A stretch of DNA of 64,000 bases from CBDEVH01 sp965243565 (GCA_965243565.1 OZ251571.1:1488001-1552000); one strand, 5' to 3'; shown: positions 17,328-25,892, counted from the stretch's first letter. The notes: generated from the sequence alone by a model not told the origin. Program-made: numbers and translations.

Positions 17328-18455
17328 TTAAAAACCCATCGACTGAAAATTAGATACCAATTGTTTGACAGTCTGAGAAAAACGATTGACTTCTTCGGCT
17401 GTTGTATCGTAACCAAGTGTTACACGCACTGCCGAATGGGCAATTGCCTCGTCATAGCCCATTGCCAATAGCACATGGCTAGGAGAATCCTTCATACTAG
17501 AGCAAGCTGCCCCTGATGTAACGGCAAAACCGTTTTGGTCGAGCATCGTAACCATGGATTCTCCGCTGATATTGGGAAAACCAAAGTAACAAGTATTGGG
17601 TAGTCGTTGTACCTGACCGCCAAAAATAGACGCACCCAGATTACTGAGCTCGGCAATAAGAGAATCTCGCCATTGTTCAACTATCTGCATTTGTGCTAAA
17701 ACCACACTCGTAGCCAACTGACAAGCCACACCAAAACCAACGATACCAGCGACGTTTTCGGTACCAGAACGCATACCACCTTGGTGCCCTCCGCCTTCGA
17801 GTAAGGGTGCCCATTGCACGGATTCTTTAACGATTAAAGCGGCAATGCCTTTGGGACCATAGCATTTATGCCCCGATATTGTCATCGCATCCACTGCCAA
17901 ATGAGCAAATGAAAAAGGAATTTTACCCAATGCTTGTGCGGCATCGGTGTGCATTAGCCCACCTTTGTTTTTTACTTTTTGGGTAATCGCAGCAATATCT
18001 TGTATAACGCCTGTTTCATTATTTGCCAACATAACAGAAACCAAACCACAATCACGCGTTAAAACATCATCCAAATCGCTTGCTTCGATAATACCGTTGT
18101 CATCCACCGCTAAAAATTCAACGGCAAAATCACCCTGTAAGGAACGTGCCGAACACAATACACAAGGATGCTCGGTACCACCAACCGCAATGGTTTTGTT
18201 AAGTGCCATTTTGGCAATGCCTTTTATAATGGCGTTGTTGCTTTCAGTACCAGAAGAAGTAAAAATAACCTCAGAAGGTTTTGCACCAACCGCAGTGGCG
18301 ACTTGCTCTTGTGCTATCTCAATAGCGGTACGTGCTTGTCTTCCTAACTGATGAAGGCTAGAAGCATTGGCGTAAGAATCACGCCAATAAGGCTGCATCG
18401 CATCAATAACTTCAGGTGCGGTCGGGGTAGTGGCGTTGTAATCGAGATAAGTCAT
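17328..18455 (-). CDS. Cysteine desulfurase, NifS/IscS type
   Basis: PLP enzyme that takes sulfur from cysteine for Fe-S clusters or tRNA thiolation. At 375 aa it is a little shorter than IscS. The PLP lysine is K197 (SGHKCYGPKG) and the persulfide cysteine is C318 (SGAACSSMKD). The chosen start (MTYLDYNATTP) overlaps the stop of the upstream GST gene as ATGA, which implies coupled translation; an in-frame codon 69 bases further up is unlikely. No iscR, iscU or hscBA is nearby, so it is an orphan copy whose partner pathway is unknown. Confidence 0.9.
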   Translation of the reverse strand: MTYLDYNATTPTAPEVIDAMQPYWRDSYANASSLHQLGRQARTAIEIAQEQVATAVGAKPSEVIFTSSGTESNNAIIKGIAKMALNKTIAVGGTEHPCVLCSARSLQGDFAVEFLAVDDNGIIEASDLDDVLTRDCGLVSVMLANNETGVIQDIAAITQKVKNKGGLMHTDAAQALGKIPFSFAHLAVDAMTISGHKCYGPKGIAALIVKESVQWAPLLEGGGHQGGMRSGTENVAGIVGFGVACQLATSVVLAQMQIVEQWRDSLIAELSNLGASIFGGQVQRLPNTCYFGFPNISGESMVTMLDQNGFAVTSGAACSSMKDSPSHVLLAMGYDEAIAHSAVRVTLGYDTTAEEVNRFSQTVKQLVSNFQSMGF

Positions 18456-19111
18456 GGCGATTGTGGAAAGCCGACTTCGTCCATTGGCACAATGCTGGTT
18501 TCCGATTGTGCCATAGCACACCATTGCTGTACGACATCCGCTTTACAAATGTGGTTGTAGTAGGCAGTCGCTTTTGGTGACAATGCAACACCATACGTTT
18601 TAAAACGCATGGCAATAGGGGCATAAAAACAATCCGCCATCGAAAACTCATCAAATAACCAACCACTGCTTTGGTTGTAATCTGACCATATATCATCGAT
18701 TCGTTGAATATCTGCCGATAAAGCGGCAGAAGTACTGATTAGGCGAGTAGCACGGATATTCATCGGCATAAAGCGGCGTAAAGCAGAAAAACCACTGTGC
18801 ATTTCGGCAATAATAGAAAGTGCAGTTGCTCGGTGTTTGCGGTTACTCGGCAACCCGCCATTGACATCTGATAAATGCGTTTCACAAATATACTGACAAA
18901 TTGCCAAGGTATCCCAGATGGTTACATCACGGTCTATTAATACCGGCACTTTTGCCGATGGTGAAAATTCTAACAAACGTTGCGATAACGTTGATTGTGG
19001 CACCAATGATATATGGCGGGTGGTAAATGGGACATCAAAACCACGTAAAAATAACCACGGACGCATAGACCATGTTGAATAATTTGCTTCACCTATTAGT
19101 AATTCCATCAT
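18452..19111 (-). CDS. Glutathione S-transferase family protein
   Basis: The 219 aa product has an N-terminal thioredoxin-like domain with the NYSTWSMRPWL signature of a bacterial GST subgroup and a helical C-terminal domain (DIWSDYN...MADCFYAPIAMRF). It probably uses glutathione; the substrate is unknown. gshB at 34 kb shows the cell makes glutathione. It is not the RNA-polymerase-associated SspA, which lacks this signature. A minus-strand TATAAT lies about 33 bases upstream of the ATG and no Shine-Dalgarno is visible. It overlaps the cysteine desulfurase start by 4 bases. Confidence 0.75.
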   Translation of the reverse strand: MMELLIGEANYSTWSMRPWLFLRGFDVPFTTRHISLVPQSTLSQRLLEFSPSAKVPVLIDRDVTIWDTLAICQYICETHLSDVNGGLPSNRKHRATALSIIAEMHSGFSALRRFMPMNIRATRLISTSAALSADIQRIDDIWSDYNQSSGWLFDEFSMADCFYAPIAMRFKTYGVALSPKATAYYNHICKADVVQQWCAMAQSETSIVPMDEVGFPQSP

Positions 19112-19190
19112 TTTTTTTTATTGTTTTAAGTGGTCAATTATACATTGAAAAACAGCAGAGGTCTGGCGTATTGTCGCAGTAGCACCACCA

Positions 19191-20411
19191 TTATTGAAAC
19201 CGCAAGCGGTAGGAATCATCCATTGATTCCTTTATTGGCAAATGCAATGCGGTGGCGACAAAACCCAAGCCAATACAAACAATCCAACCAAAAGTATAAC
19301 TGCCCATTTGCCCATACGAATACGCACCGATTAATGCACCCCCTGCCGAACCGAGCTGATGTGATAAAAAAACCATTCCATACAACATAGACATATGACG
19401 TGTGCCAAACATAACCGCAACCAAGCCACTGGTTAATGGGACCGTACCCAACCACAAAAAGCCCATTGCCGCCCCAAAAGCAATAACGGTAAACGGCGTA
19501 ATCGGTAGTAGCAAAAACAACACTATAACCATTGAACGCACACTGTAAAAAATTGCCAATGCCTTTTTTTTGGACACACGAGTACCAACCCAACCACAAA
19601 AAAGCGAACCAAAAATATTAAACAAACCCACCATCGACAATGCCGTGGCGGCAACTTCGCCCGTTATGCCAAAACCACGAACATAAGCAGGGATATAAGT
19701 AGCAATAAAAACCAATTGGAATCCGCAAACAAAAAAACCTAAAAATAATAATATAAAACTAGGAGAAGTCAATGCACACAACAACGCTTGCTTATTGGTG
19801 GCGGTATCATTGGCAACATTGGTTTTAGCAGACAAAGCAACCGTTGAGGGAATCCTCATTAGCGGGGCAAAAAACAACATGATTGCCGCAAATGCCGCCA
19901 ACATATACAATGCACTACGAAAATCAAAAATATCAATAACCAATTGGGCAGATATAACCAAAACAAACTGCCCCAATGAGCCAGCAGCAGTTACAATAGC
20001 AAGATTAAAAGTACGATTTTTATCACTAGAAATTTTACCAACAGTGCCAAGCACCACCGAAAACCCAGCACCACCCAAACCCAAACCAATTAAAAATTGT
20101 GCAAAAACAAACTCCCCACCACCGCTTGCGTACCCCATTAGCAAAACCCCAAACGCATAAAACAGTGACCCTAAAACAATAGGCAATACAGCCCCTCGCC
20201 TATCTGCCATTGCACCAAACAACGGCGATGCAATCCCCCATAATACGTTTTGTAAGGCAATCGCAAACGAAAACAAATCCGTGCCAATAATATTTTGACT
20301 GGTAAAGATAGGCAAAAACAAACCAAAACTCTGGCGAATACCCATCGTAACAAAAATACAAAGGGCACCAACAACGATGATAACTATCGTGCTATGACGA
20401 ATATTATTCAA
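19191..20411 (-). CDS. Major facilitator superfamily transporter
   Basis: A 406 aa integral membrane protein with about 12 hydrophobic segments. The loop between helices 2 and 3 has GAMADRRGAVLPIVLGS, the MFS signature. It resembles the oxalate/formate and monocarboxylate group of MFS carriers (early RQSFGLFLPIF), but the substrate cannot be assigned. The reading frame opens with TTG at 20411, preceded 6 bases up by TATTGT, a possible -10. No ATG alternative exists near the N-terminus. The coding strand is strongly G/T-rich. Confidence 0.75.
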   Translation of the reverse strand: MNNIRHSTIVIIVVGALCIFVTMGIRQSFGLFLPIFTSQNIIGTDLFSFAIALQNVLWGIASPLFGAMADRRGAVLPIVLGSLFYAFGVLLMGYASGGGEFVFAQFLIGLGLGGAGFSVVLGTVGKISSDKNRTFNLAIVTAAGSLGQFVLVISAQLVIDIFDFRSALYMLAAFAAIMLFFAPLMRIPSTVALSAKTNVANDTATNKQALLCALTSPSFILLFLGFFVCGFQLVFIATYIPAYVRGFGITGEVAATALSMVGLFNIFGSLFCGWVGTRVSKKKALAIFYSVRSMVIVLFLLLPITPFTVIAFGAAMGFLWLGTVPLTSGLVAVMFGTRHMSMLYGMVFLSHQLGSAGGALIGAYSYGQMGSYTFGWIVCIGLGFVATALHLPIKESMDDSYRLRFQ

Positions 20412-20444
20412 TGATTAACAATACCACAAAGAAGCGTCAAATAT

Positions 20445-21974
20445 TTATAGCCGCTGTGGATGTTTTTTAATATCAGCCTTTTGCAAACGCTCTAATCCAT
20501 TAATATAGGCTTTGACAGAAGCGATAATTATGTCGGTATCCATGCCATGCCCCGTTACTTCGGTATCACCTCGCGTTAAACAAACCGACACTTCACCCTG
20601 TGCATCGCTGCCATCAGTAATATTATGAACCGAATACAACGACAATACAGCATTGCTTTGCATGACTTTTTCTATTGCTCGAAAAGCGGCATCAACCTGA
20701 CCACTACCATCGGCTTGCGAATCATGCTCTACCCCTTCTACCTTCCAGACCACGCGCGCTGTTGGTCCTGCGGATGCACAATGAGACGATGAAAAAGAAA
20801 CCAGCTCGTAATACAGCGCATCGCTTGGACTACGGTTAAACAACGCCAATAAATCCTCATCGTAAATATCACGCTTTTTATCCGCCAAGGTTTTAAAGCG
20901 AACAAACGCTTCTTTTAGTGCGGCATCTGATTCAAATATAATACCCAAGCCCGTCATGTGTGTAGAAAAAGCATTACGCCCCGACAACTTACCCAAACGG
21001 ATAAGATTAGAACTCCACCCCACGCTTTCAGCCGACATGATTTCATAAGTCTCTTTGTGTTTAAGCACACCATCTTGATGAATCCCCGACTCATGTGCAA
21101 ACGCATTACGCCCAACAATGGCTTTATTCGGCTGTACGGGAAAACCCGTTACACTCGACACCAATTTACTAGCAGGAACCAACTGACTACTATCAACACG
21201 GGTATCGCAGTTAAACACATCGTGGCGAGTACGCACTGCCATAATCACCTCTTCTAGTGCCGTATTACCAGCACGTTCGCCAATACCGTTAATAGTACCT
21301 TCAATCTGACGAGCACCATTTTGTATCGCCGCCAAAGAATTAGCCACCGCCATCCCTAAATCATTATGACAATGAACCGAAAAAATGGCTTTATCCGAAT
21401 TTGGAATACGCGCTATTAAATTTTTAATTAACCGTCCAAACTGTTCGGGCACTGCATAACCAACCGTATCCGGAATATTAATAGTCGTTGCCCCCGCAGT
21501 AATAGCCGCCTCGATAATACGACAAAGAAAATCTTCATCCGACCGACCCGCATCTTCGGGAGAAAACTCAATATCATCGGTATAGCGTGATGCAAATTTA
21601 ACCGCTGCCACTGCCGCCTCAACCACTGCATCGGGTTTCATATTCAGCTTTTTCTCCATGTGAATTGGCGACGTCGCAATAAACGTATGCAATCGCCGAC
21701 GAGCCGCTGGTTTTAATGCCTCACCTGCCGCTGTAATGTCTTTTTCATTCGCACGCGCCAAACCACAAACTGTGCTTTCGCGGATGGTTTTGGCAATATT
21801 ATTAACCGCCCGAAAATCACCCTCGCTCGACACTGGGAAACCAGCCTCGATAACATCTATCTTTAACCGCTCCAACTGAAGTGCGATTTTTAACTTCTCA
21901 TCCGCTACCATAGAAGCACCCGCACTCTGCTCTCCATCACGCAATGTTGTATCAAATATAATTAAATTGTCCAT
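20445..21974 (-). CDS. leuA: 2-isopropylmalate synthase
   Basis: First committed enzyme of leucine synthesis, condensing acetyl-CoA with 2-ketoisovalerate. The 509 aa product has the catalytic start FDTTLRDGEQSAGASM, the metal-binding HCHNDLGMA and a C-terminal LeuA allosteric domain that binds leucine. It has a strong Shine-Dalgarno GAGGAG (21983-21988) 8 bases before the ATG. A leucine-rich leader ORF and a hairpin lie upstream. leuB, leuC and leuD are not adjacent; the next gene downstream is the MFS carrier. Confidence 0.95.
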   Translation of the reverse strand: MDNLIIFDTTLRDGEQSAGASMVADEKLKIALQLERLKIDVIEAGFPVSSEGDFRAVNNIAKTIRESTVCGLARANEKDITAAGEALKPAARRRLHTFIATSPIHMEKKLNMKPDAVVEAAVAAVKFASRYTDDIEFSPEDAGRSDEDFLCRIIEAAITAGATTINIPDTVGYAVPEQFGRLIKNLIARIPNSDKAIFSVHCHNDLGMAVANSLAAIQNGARQIEGTINGIGERAGNTALEEVIMAVRTRHDVFNCDTRVDSSQLVPASKLVSSVTGFPVQPNKAIVGRNAFAHESGIHQDGVLKHKETYEIMSAESVGWSSNLIRLGKLSGRNAFSTHMTGLGIIFESDAALKEAFVRFKTLADKKRDIYDEDLLALFNRSPSDALYYELVSFSSSHCASAGPTARVVWKVEGVEHDSQADGSGQVDAAFRAIEKVMQSNAVLSLYSVHNITDGSDAQGEVSVCLTRGDTEVTGHGMDTDIIIASVKAYINGLERLQKADIKKHPQRL

Positions 21975-21982
21975 TATTAAAA

Positions 21983-21998
21983 CTCCTCGCCAATTATA
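21983..21998 (-). promoter_or_regulatory. leuA ribosome binding site and a nearby -10
   Basis: On the minus strand, GAGGAG (21983-21988) is 8 bases from the leuA ATG. TATAAT (21993-21998) lies just upstream of it. The latter could be a secondary promoter giving a very short leader that escapes the attenuator. Equally, it could be chance in an AT-rich spacer. Confidence 0.5.
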
Positions 21999-22039
21999 AA
22001 ATCAGGCGAATAAAAAAAATAAAAAAAAGAAGATTGAAT

Positions 22040-22069
22040 AAAAAATAAGTTAGTGCGCCGCACGGCGCA
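22040..22069 (-). promoter_or_regulatory. Candidate leuA attenuator hairpin
   Basis: On the minus strand TGCGCC (22069-22064) and GGCGCA (22059-22054) form a GC-rich 6-bp stem with a GTGC tetraloop. It is followed after 8 bases by a run of six T (22045-22040). A second stem just upstream, TGGCAA/TTGCCA with an inner AGCAC/GTGCT, lies at about 22082-22115. The AGCACG segment there could pair with CGTGC of the terminator loop, giving an alternative fold. The spacing between stem and T run is longer than in an ideal terminator. Confidence 0.45.
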
Positions 22070-22151
22070 AAAGTAGCAATGGCAAGCCAGCACCAGACGT
22101 GCTATTAATTGCCAACTGGAGGCAAATAGGTAAGATTGCACGACTAAACAT
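22050..22151 (-). CDS. leuL: Probable leuA leader peptide (33 aa)
   Basis: An ATG ORF of 33 codons upstream of leuA. Eight residues are leucine, and the C-terminal part reads LPLLLLRRAAH, with five leucine codons in a six-codon stretch (TTG, TTG, CTA, CTT, TTG around one proline). The leucine codons end exactly where the GC hairpin begins and the stop codon is immediately 3' of it. An extended -10 (TGATACAAT) is 7 bases before the ATG, the same geometry as other leaderless genes here. Leucine-codon clusters before a hairpin are the hallmark of proteobacterial leu and ilv attenuators. The stop falling after the hairpin differs from the textbook E. coli case. Confidence 0.55.
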   Translation of the reverse strand: MFSRAILPICLQLAINSTSGAGLPLLLLRRAAH

Positions 22152-22158
22152 AGTAGGG

Positions 22159-22167
22159 ATTGTATCA
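22159..22167 (-). promoter_or_regulatory. Extended -10 of the leuA leader
   Basis: TGATACAAT on the minus strand, an extended -10, ends 7 bases before the leader-peptide ATG. The -35 position (CGATGG) does not match consensus, as expected when an extended -10 is used. Confidence 0.45.
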
Positions 22168-22467
22168 TAAATAAAACCATGCCATCGATAAAAAAATTGG
22201 CGTGAAATTCAAAAGAAACTTTTCACCATAACGCCACATTTCACCTTACTCCGATACATCATACAAAGCATCATTACGCCTTGGTTTGAAGTCAGTTTTT
22301 TTCTTTATACCCCTCATTTGACATTGGCGTAGTACACTTTTTGATACGTATTTTAAACATCAGAAAAAAAAGAGATAATTAGGCTTACCTCGCTTTGATA
22401 AATAAAGATTTGATAAGGTCTTTTTTATTCCTTGCCAGTTAATGGCGTTATCGTCTAATATCTATAC
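22168..22467. other. Divergent intergenic region between leuA leader and Sel1 array
   Basis: About 300 bases with no supported gene. They hold an inverted repeat, TGGC+GTGAAA (22198-22207) against TTTCAC (22221-22226) and GCCA (22233-22236), and a consensus TTGACA (22318-22323) without a convincing -10 at the right spacing. The remainder is AT-rich with several A and T runs. No tRNA or known riboswitch fold was recognised. Confidence 0.5.
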
Positions 22468-22473
22468 TATAAT
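22468..22473 (+). promoter_or_regulatory. -10 element of the first Sel1 gene
   Basis: TATAAT ends 7 bases before the ATG of the first Sel1-like gene. The second copy has the same element at 23656-23661, also 7 bases from its ATG. The third has TGCTACAAT (TACAAT 25040-25045), 9 bases from its ATG. None has a Shine-Dalgarno sequence. Confidence 0.5.
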
Positions 22474-22510
22474 AGCCATTATGAAAAAAATTACTACCGC
22501 ATTCTTATCT

Positions 22511-22603
22511 ATCCTGTTTTGCCTCACTGCTACCAGTGCTACTATTCCTATCGCTTGGATCCTGTTTTGCCTCACTGCTACCAGTGCTACTACTATTGCT
22601 TGG
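22511..22603 (+). repeat. Tandem duplication inside the signal peptide of Sel1 copy A
   Basis: Units 22511-22558 (48 bases) and 22559-22603 (45 bases) both encode ILFCLTATSAT followed by an IAW motif. Copies B and C have a single unit. The duplication keeps the frame and lengthens the hydrophobic part of the signal peptide by 16 residues. Confidence 0.85.
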
Positions 22604-22750
22604 AGTGCTGACTTTGAAGCAGGTGTAACAGCATACAAAAAAGCAGACTACGCAACTGCCCTGCGTGAATGGACTCCCCTTGCCGAACAAGGAGATGCCA
22701 GTGCCCAGTTCGGTCTGGGTTTGATGTACGGCAATGGAGAAGGCGTTGCA

Positions 22751-23398
22751 CAAGATTATAAGACCGCACTAAAATGGTTCACACTTGCCGCAGAACAAGG
22801 AGATGCCTCTGCCCAGTTCAGTCTGGGTTTGATGTACGACAATGGAGAAGGCGTTGCACAAGATTATAAGACCGCAAGAAAGTGGTACACACTTGCAGCT
22901 GAACAAGGACTTGCCATTGCCCAGTCCAATCTGGGTTTGATGTACAAAAATGGAGAAGGCGTTGCTCAAGATTATAAGACCGCAAGTAAAGTGGTACACA
23001 CTTGCCGCAGAACAAGGAGATGCCTCTGCCCAGTTCAATCTGGGTTTGATGTACGACAATGGAGAGGGCGTTGCTCAAGATTATAAGACCGCAAGAAAGT
23101 GGTACACACTTGCAGCACAACAAGGAGATGCCTCTGCCCAGTACAATCTGGGTTTGATGTACTACAATGGAGAAGGCGTTGCACAAGATTATAAGACTGC
23201 ACTAAAATGGTACACACTTGCCGCAGAACAAGGATTGCCAATGCCCAGTACAATCTGGGTGTGATGTACGAAAATGGAGAAGGCGTTACTCAAGATTATA
23301 AGACCGCTGTAAAGTGGTACACACTTGCAGCTGAACAGGGATTTACCGATGCCCAAAATAATCTGGGTGTGAAGTTTTGGTTCGGAAAAGGGTTGCCA
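22751..23398 (+). repeat. Array of near-identical 108-base Sel1 units
   Basis: Six consecutive occurrences of CAAGATTATAAG start at 22751, 22859, 22967, 23076, 23184 and 23291. The units are highly similar at the nucleotide level, differing mainly at the variable codons around A-K/R-KWYT and GDASAQ. Such DNA-level identity points to recent unit expansion or gene conversion rather than old divergence. Related units continue in copy B (23840-24760) and copy C. Confidence 0.85.
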
Positions 23399-23566
23399 CA
23401 AAACAATGTTTATGCTCATATGTGGCTAAACCTTGCAGCTGCCAACGGCAGCGAAAAATCTGGTGAGAGACGAGATACACTTGCCAAAAAAATGACCCCC
23501 GCCGATATTGCTACCGCACAAGACCTTGCCCGTGAATGTACCGCAAAAGACTACAAAGATTGTTGA

Positions 23567-23668
23567 AAAAATACCTGCCTAAGATTTAAAATGCCTAAAC
23601 GGATTGGTCTCTAGCCAGATTTATCCGCATTCGGTGGTTATGCAAAGGCTTATACTATAATAGCCCTT
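23567..23668 (+). repeat. Intergenic direct repeat, first copy
   Basis: The spacer between Sel1 copies A and B is nearly identical to 24951-25054 between B and C. Both begin after a KDYKDC stop codon and run through AGATTTAAAATGCCTAAACG and TTATCCGCATTCGGTGG to the promoter of the next gene. The repeat unit of the tandem duplication is therefore spacer plus gene. No copy of the spacer precedes gene A or follows gene C. It carries TTATCCGCA (23621-23629), one mismatch from a DnaA box. Confidence 0.85.
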
Positions 23669-24950
23669 ATGAAAAAAATTACTACCGCATTCTTATCTAT
23701 CCTGTTTTGCCTCACTGCTACCAGTGCTACTATTCCTATCGCTTGGAGTGCTGACTTTGAAGCAGGTTTAACAGCGTACAAAAAAGCAGACTACGCAACT
23801 GCCCTGCGTGAATGGACTCCCCTTGCAAGGAACTTGCCCAGATGACTACAATGCCACAAGATTATAAGACCCAGTACACACTTACAAAGATGCCCAAAAC
23901 AATCTTTGATGTACTAAAATGGAGAAGGCGTTACTCAAGATTATAAGACCGCAAGTAAAGTGGTACACACTTGCAGCTGAACAAGGACATGCCTATGCCC
24001 ACAAGGATGTACGCCCACAATCTGGGTTTGATGTGGAAAGGCGTTGCTCAAGATTATAAGACCGCAATAAAGTGGTACACAAGGACTTTGCCCAGTACAA
24101 TCTGGGTTTGATGTATAAAATGGAGAAGGCGTTGCTCAAGATTATAAGACCGCAATAAAGTGGTACACACTTGCCGCACAACAAGGACAATGCTGCCCAA
24201 CAATCTGGGTGTGATGTACGAAAATGGAGACGGCGTTGCCTCAAGATTATAAGGAGTACACACTTGCCGCTGAACAAGGATATGCCTCTGCCCAAAATAA
24301 TCTGACTTTGAACTATGTTTACAATGGTTTAACAGCGTTACACAAGACTACGCAATGACCGCAAGAAAGTGGACTCACCCTTGCAGAACAAGGATATGCC
24401 ATTGCCCAAAGGTTTCTGGGTTGCGTGATGTACAAAAATGGATGGAGAAGGCGTTGCTCAAGATTATAAGACCGCTGTAAAGTGGTACACACTTGCCGCA
24501 GAACAAGGACATGCCTCTGCCCAGTCCAATCTGGGTTTGATGTACGACAATGGAGAAGGCGTTACACAAGATTATAAGACCGCTGTAAAGTGGTACACAC
24601 TTGCCGCAGAACAAGGACAAGCCGATGCCCAGTTCAATCTGGGTGTGATGTACAAAAATGGATACGGCGTTGCTCAAGATTATAAGACCGCAAGAAAGTG
24701 GTACATACTTGCAGCTGAACAAGGATATGCCTCTGCCCAAAATAATCTGGGTGGGATGTTTTGGTTCGGAGAAGGGTTGCCGCAAAACTATGTTTATGCT
24801 CATATGTGGCTAAACCTTGCAGCTGCCAACGGCAGCGAAAAATCTGGTGAGAGACGAGATAGACTTGCCAAAAAAATGACACCCGCCGATGTTTCTACCG
24901 CACAAGACCTTGCCCGTGAATGTACCGCTAAAGACTACAAAGATTGTTGA
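23669..24950 (+). pseudogene. Sel1-repeat protein, copy B, heavily frameshifted
   Basis: Has the same promoter, signal peptide and first repeat as copy A, then stops at 23843-23845. From about 23840 to 24440 the Sel1 units are recognisable but broken by many small deletions and insertions in all frames. From 24438 to 24950 the frame is intact again, with four repeats and the shared C-terminal cap ending KDYKDC. It contains the same one-base insertion (GCAAGTAAAG, near 23953) as copy A. The central decay makes it a pseudogene, although the 3' half could act as a donor for gene conversion. Confidence 0.75.
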
Positions 24951-25054
24951 AAAAATACCCACCTAAGATTTAAAATGCCTAAACGGATTGGTCTCTAGCC
25001 AGATTTATCCGCATTCGGTGGTTATGCAAAGGTTTATGCTACAATAAAAATCTT
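24951..25054 (+). repeat. Intergenic direct repeat, second copy
   Basis: Near-identical partner of 23567-23668. It ends in a slightly different promoter (TGCTACAAT instead of TATAAT) before Sel1 copy C. It holds the DnaA-box-like TTATCCGCA at 25005-25013. Confidence 0.85.
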
Positions 25055-25690
25055 ATGAAAAAAATTACTACCGCATTCTTATCTATCCTGTTTTGCCTCA
25101 CTGCTACCAGTGCTACTATTCCTATCGCTTGGAGTGCTAATTATGAAGCAGGTTTAACAGCGTACGAAAAAGCAAACTATGTAACTGCCCTGCATGAATG
25201 GACTTATAAAATTGCACTAACGTGGAACACACTTGCCGCACACCAAGGAAATGCCAGAGCCCAGTACAATCTGGGTGTGATGTACAGCAACGGACACGGC
25301 GTTACACAAGATTATAAGACTGCACTAAAATGGTTCACACGTGCCGCACAACAAGGAGAGGTCCTTGCCCAGTCCAATCTGGGTTGGATGTACCGCAATG
25401 GAAAAGGCGCTCCACAAAATCATAAAACTGCACTAGAGTGGTACACACGTGCCGCAGAACAAGGAAATGCCAGAGCCCAGTCCAATCTGGGTTTGATGTT
25501 TTGGCGAGGAGAAGGGTTGCCACAAAATAATGTTTATGCTCATATGTGGCTAAACCTTGCATTTACCAACGGAATCAAAAAATCTGGTGAAAGGCGAGAT
25601 AACATTGCCGAAAAAATGACACCCGCCGATGTTGCTACCGCACAAGACCTTGCCCGTGAATGTACCGCAAAAGATTACAAAGATTGTTAA
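25055..25690 (+). CDS. Sel1-repeat secreted protein, copy C, intact
   Basis: The only uninterrupted member of the trio, 211 aa. The signal peptide is identical to the others (MKKITTAFLSILFCLTATSA), followed by about four Sel1-like repeats and the shared C-terminal segment with NVYAHMWLNLAF and CTAKDYKDC. The first repeat is fused to the next by an internal deletion relative to copy A (ALHEWTYKIALTWNTLAAHQG). The C-terminal cysteines could form a disulfide in the periplasm. Sel1 proteins are usually scaffolds for protein-protein contacts, and in some symbionts and pathogens they interact with host factors. A specific role is not visible here. Confidence 0.85.
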   Translation: MKKITTAFLSILFCLTATSATIPIAWSANYEAGLTAYEKANYVTALHEWTYKIALTWNTLAAHQGNARAQYNLGVMYSNGHGVTQDYKTALKWFTRAAQQGEVLAQSNLGWMYRNGKGAPQNHKTALEWYTRAAEQGNARAQSNLGLMFWRGEGLPQNNVYAHMWLNLAFTNGIKKSGERRDNIAEKMTPADVATAQDLARECTAKDYKDC

Positions 25691-25892
25691 AAAAATACCC
25701 ACCCTCTTTTCTATCTTTTCCCTCTATTTATAACCTTGCCCTGCTCTTTGGACACTATAATCTTTCAGTACTCGCATTTGGTTGAAAATATTCATGCCAG
25801 TTTTTAAGATTATGACAAAATAATGCGAAAAAATAAAGGTGGCAACAAGTATATTTTTTCCAAAAATTTACTAAGCACAATTCAATAAATCT

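Larger units (their letters stand above)
22481..23566 (+). pseudogene. Sel1-repeat secreted protein, copy A, with two cancelling frameshifts
   Basis: Starts with a signal peptide (MKKITTAFLSILFCLTATSA) and encodes a row of Sel1/TPR-like helical repeats of 36 residues (KWYTLAAEQGDASAQFNLGL, then MYDNGEGVAQDYKTA). It ends with a cap shared by all three copies (NVYAHMWLNLAAANGSEKSG through KDYKDC). A one-base insertion near 22985-22988 and a one-base deletion near 23231-23236 move the frame and then restore it. Without them one ORF would run to 23566. As written, translation stops at 23086. Spacings of the repeated CAAGATTATAAG motif (108, 108, 109, 108, 107) confirm the +1 and -1 events. It may be a decaying gene, a phase-variable gene or a sequence error. 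Confidence 0.7.

Noticed and set aside
22442..22480. Upstream ATG for Sel1 copy A
   Set aside because: It would put the promoter -10 inside the coding sequence and bury the signal peptide. Copies B and C start at the equivalent of 22481.
22505..24882. Several open frames of 69-142 codons on the minus strand across the Sel1 array
   Set aside because: They are antisense reads of the 108-base repeats. Their repeated sequence (SNAFSIVVHQTQ) follows from the repeat on the other strand, and they have no start signals.
22481..25690. CRISPR-like periodic repeats
   Set aside because: The 108-base units are translated Sel1 repeats without short direct repeats and unique spacers, and no cas genes are near.
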